A DNA stretch of 64,000 bases from Entomortierella parvispora (taxonomy: Eukaryota > Mortierellomycota > Mortierellomycetes > Mortierellales > Mortierellaceae), in NCBI GenBank assembly GCA_963573315.1, contig OY752141.1, forward strand, positions 62,001 to 126,000, given 5' to 3'. The translations under genes were made by a program, and so were the position numbers. Of the stretch, positions 63,413-64,000 are shown piece after piece (the stretch's first letter is position 1; every line of letters begins with the position of its first letter). The notes beneath the pieces are model-generated. The model was not told where the DNA came from. It saw nothing but the letters and a program-made list of their open reading frames with translations, and made no database searches.

Positions 63413-64000
63413 TTATTCGTCGCTAAAAGGATATGTGAAGGGCTCTGGCAAGGGTGCCTCCTCTTCCTCGACCTCCATGGCAGAATCAGCAGCAGCGGTC
63501 ACTGCGACGGCTGCAGCTGTTGTCGTTGAGGTGATCAGCGTCTCTGGCTCTCCACTCTTGTTATCCAGCAAAACAACAATGCCTCCAGTCACATCCTATA
63601 GTGAAGAAAACGAAGGATCAGCGCGATGATCTATAGGTCTCTATAATGATGACAATCTCACTCGTTGTGAAAAATAGCGCTTACCTTCTTGACGGGAACA
63701 TAACGAGCATCCTTGTCAAAGGAAATATACTTGAGCTGTGCGGGCACCACTCTAGCCAAGTTTCCGAGCTTTTCTGAGGTGGCCTCCTTCTTTGGCTTAG
63801 CAGCTGCCTTGGCCTCTTCCTCCTTGACCTCGTCAGCCTATAAACGACAAGACAGAATTGAGGGTGTATTTGCACTTTAGAAGATGAACAAACAAAAACA
63901 ACAGCAAACTTCTTGCTAGTAATCACAGACATACCTTAACCTCTGGCTTTTCGTCCTCGTCCATTGCATCAGACTCGGCGGCAGCTTTAGACCTCTTGGC
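63413..64000 (-). CDS. RPN2: 26S proteasome regulatory subunit Rpn2, C-terminal part
   Basis: Base subunit of the 19S regulatory particle, a scaffold for ubiquitin receptors and deubiquitinase. Only the last three exons lie here: 64000-63935 (continuing beyond the window), 63837-63685 and 63595-63413, 133 aa. After a Lys/Glu-rich loop (KRSKAAAESDAMDEDEKPEVK) comes the conserved NLARVVPAQLKYISFDKDARYVPV, then DVTGGIVVLLDNKSGEP and the acidic tail VEEEEAPLPEPFTYPFSDE, matching the PSMD1/Rpn2 C-terminus that binds Rpn13. All three exons are phase 0. An Ala/Thr/Val insert (about 20 residues) precedes the acidic tail. Confidence 0.93.

Overview
This window looks like nuclear chromosomal DNA from an early-diverging filamentous fungus, most likely Mucoromycota sensu lato and perhaps Mortierellomycota. 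The evidence is dense genes with many short GT-AG introns, typical fungal housekeeping families, a CotH-family secreted kinase with a GPI-type tail, pyrimidine-rich promoters, and many S/T/P/Q-rich disordered proteins. The phylum is inferred from gene content only. I see no rRNA, tRNA, CRISPR array, transposon or recognisable virus-derived gene.

Layout, left to right. 0-10 kb holds HEM3 (haem synthesis, -), divergent from NDUFAF5 (complex I assembly, +). These are followed by ribosomal protein uL15 (+), a small tail-anchored protein (+), GAR1 (H/ACA snoRNP, -), a DUF3605/GIG1-like gene (-) and ribosomal protein eL39 (-). 10-24 kb holds four genes on +: a VPS3/TGFBRAP1-type CORVET subunit (14 exons), CDC45, a J-domain protein and a divergent importin-alpha-like ARM protein. 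25-35 kb holds a mucin-like single-pass membrane protein with a 24-bp coding minisatellite, an intronless orphan, an AVT-type amino-acid transporter and an aspartate aminotransferase. 35-45 kb holds a large SNF1/KIN4-like kinase with a C-terminal KA1 domain (-) and uncharacterised short genes. 45-56 kb holds a membrane-associated class 3 lipase, a CotH kinase-family surface protein and a 932-residue Q-rich unknown (-). 58-64 kb holds HAP2/NF-YA, an S/T/P-rich unknown and the C-terminal end of proteasome subunit RPN2 (-, cut by the window edge).

I rebuilt the exon models by hand from splice sites, reading frame and family conservation. Each multi-exon CDS sums to a whole number of codons. Most have clear GTRNGN donors and YAG acceptors, and weak sites are flagged. 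The genes are mostly unrelated housekeeping functions and nothing resembles an operon or biosynthetic cluster. The possible link worth noting is regulatory: HAP2 lies in the same window as a divergent HEM3/NDUFAF5 promoter containing a CCAAT box.

The strongest novel observations are an 11-nt microexon in HEM3, an importin-alpha-like protein without a recognisable importin-beta-binding domain, a 1.57-kb first intron in the kinase gene, start-codon-only first exons in ribosomal protein genes, stop codons embedded in AATAAA signals, and several orphan proteins.
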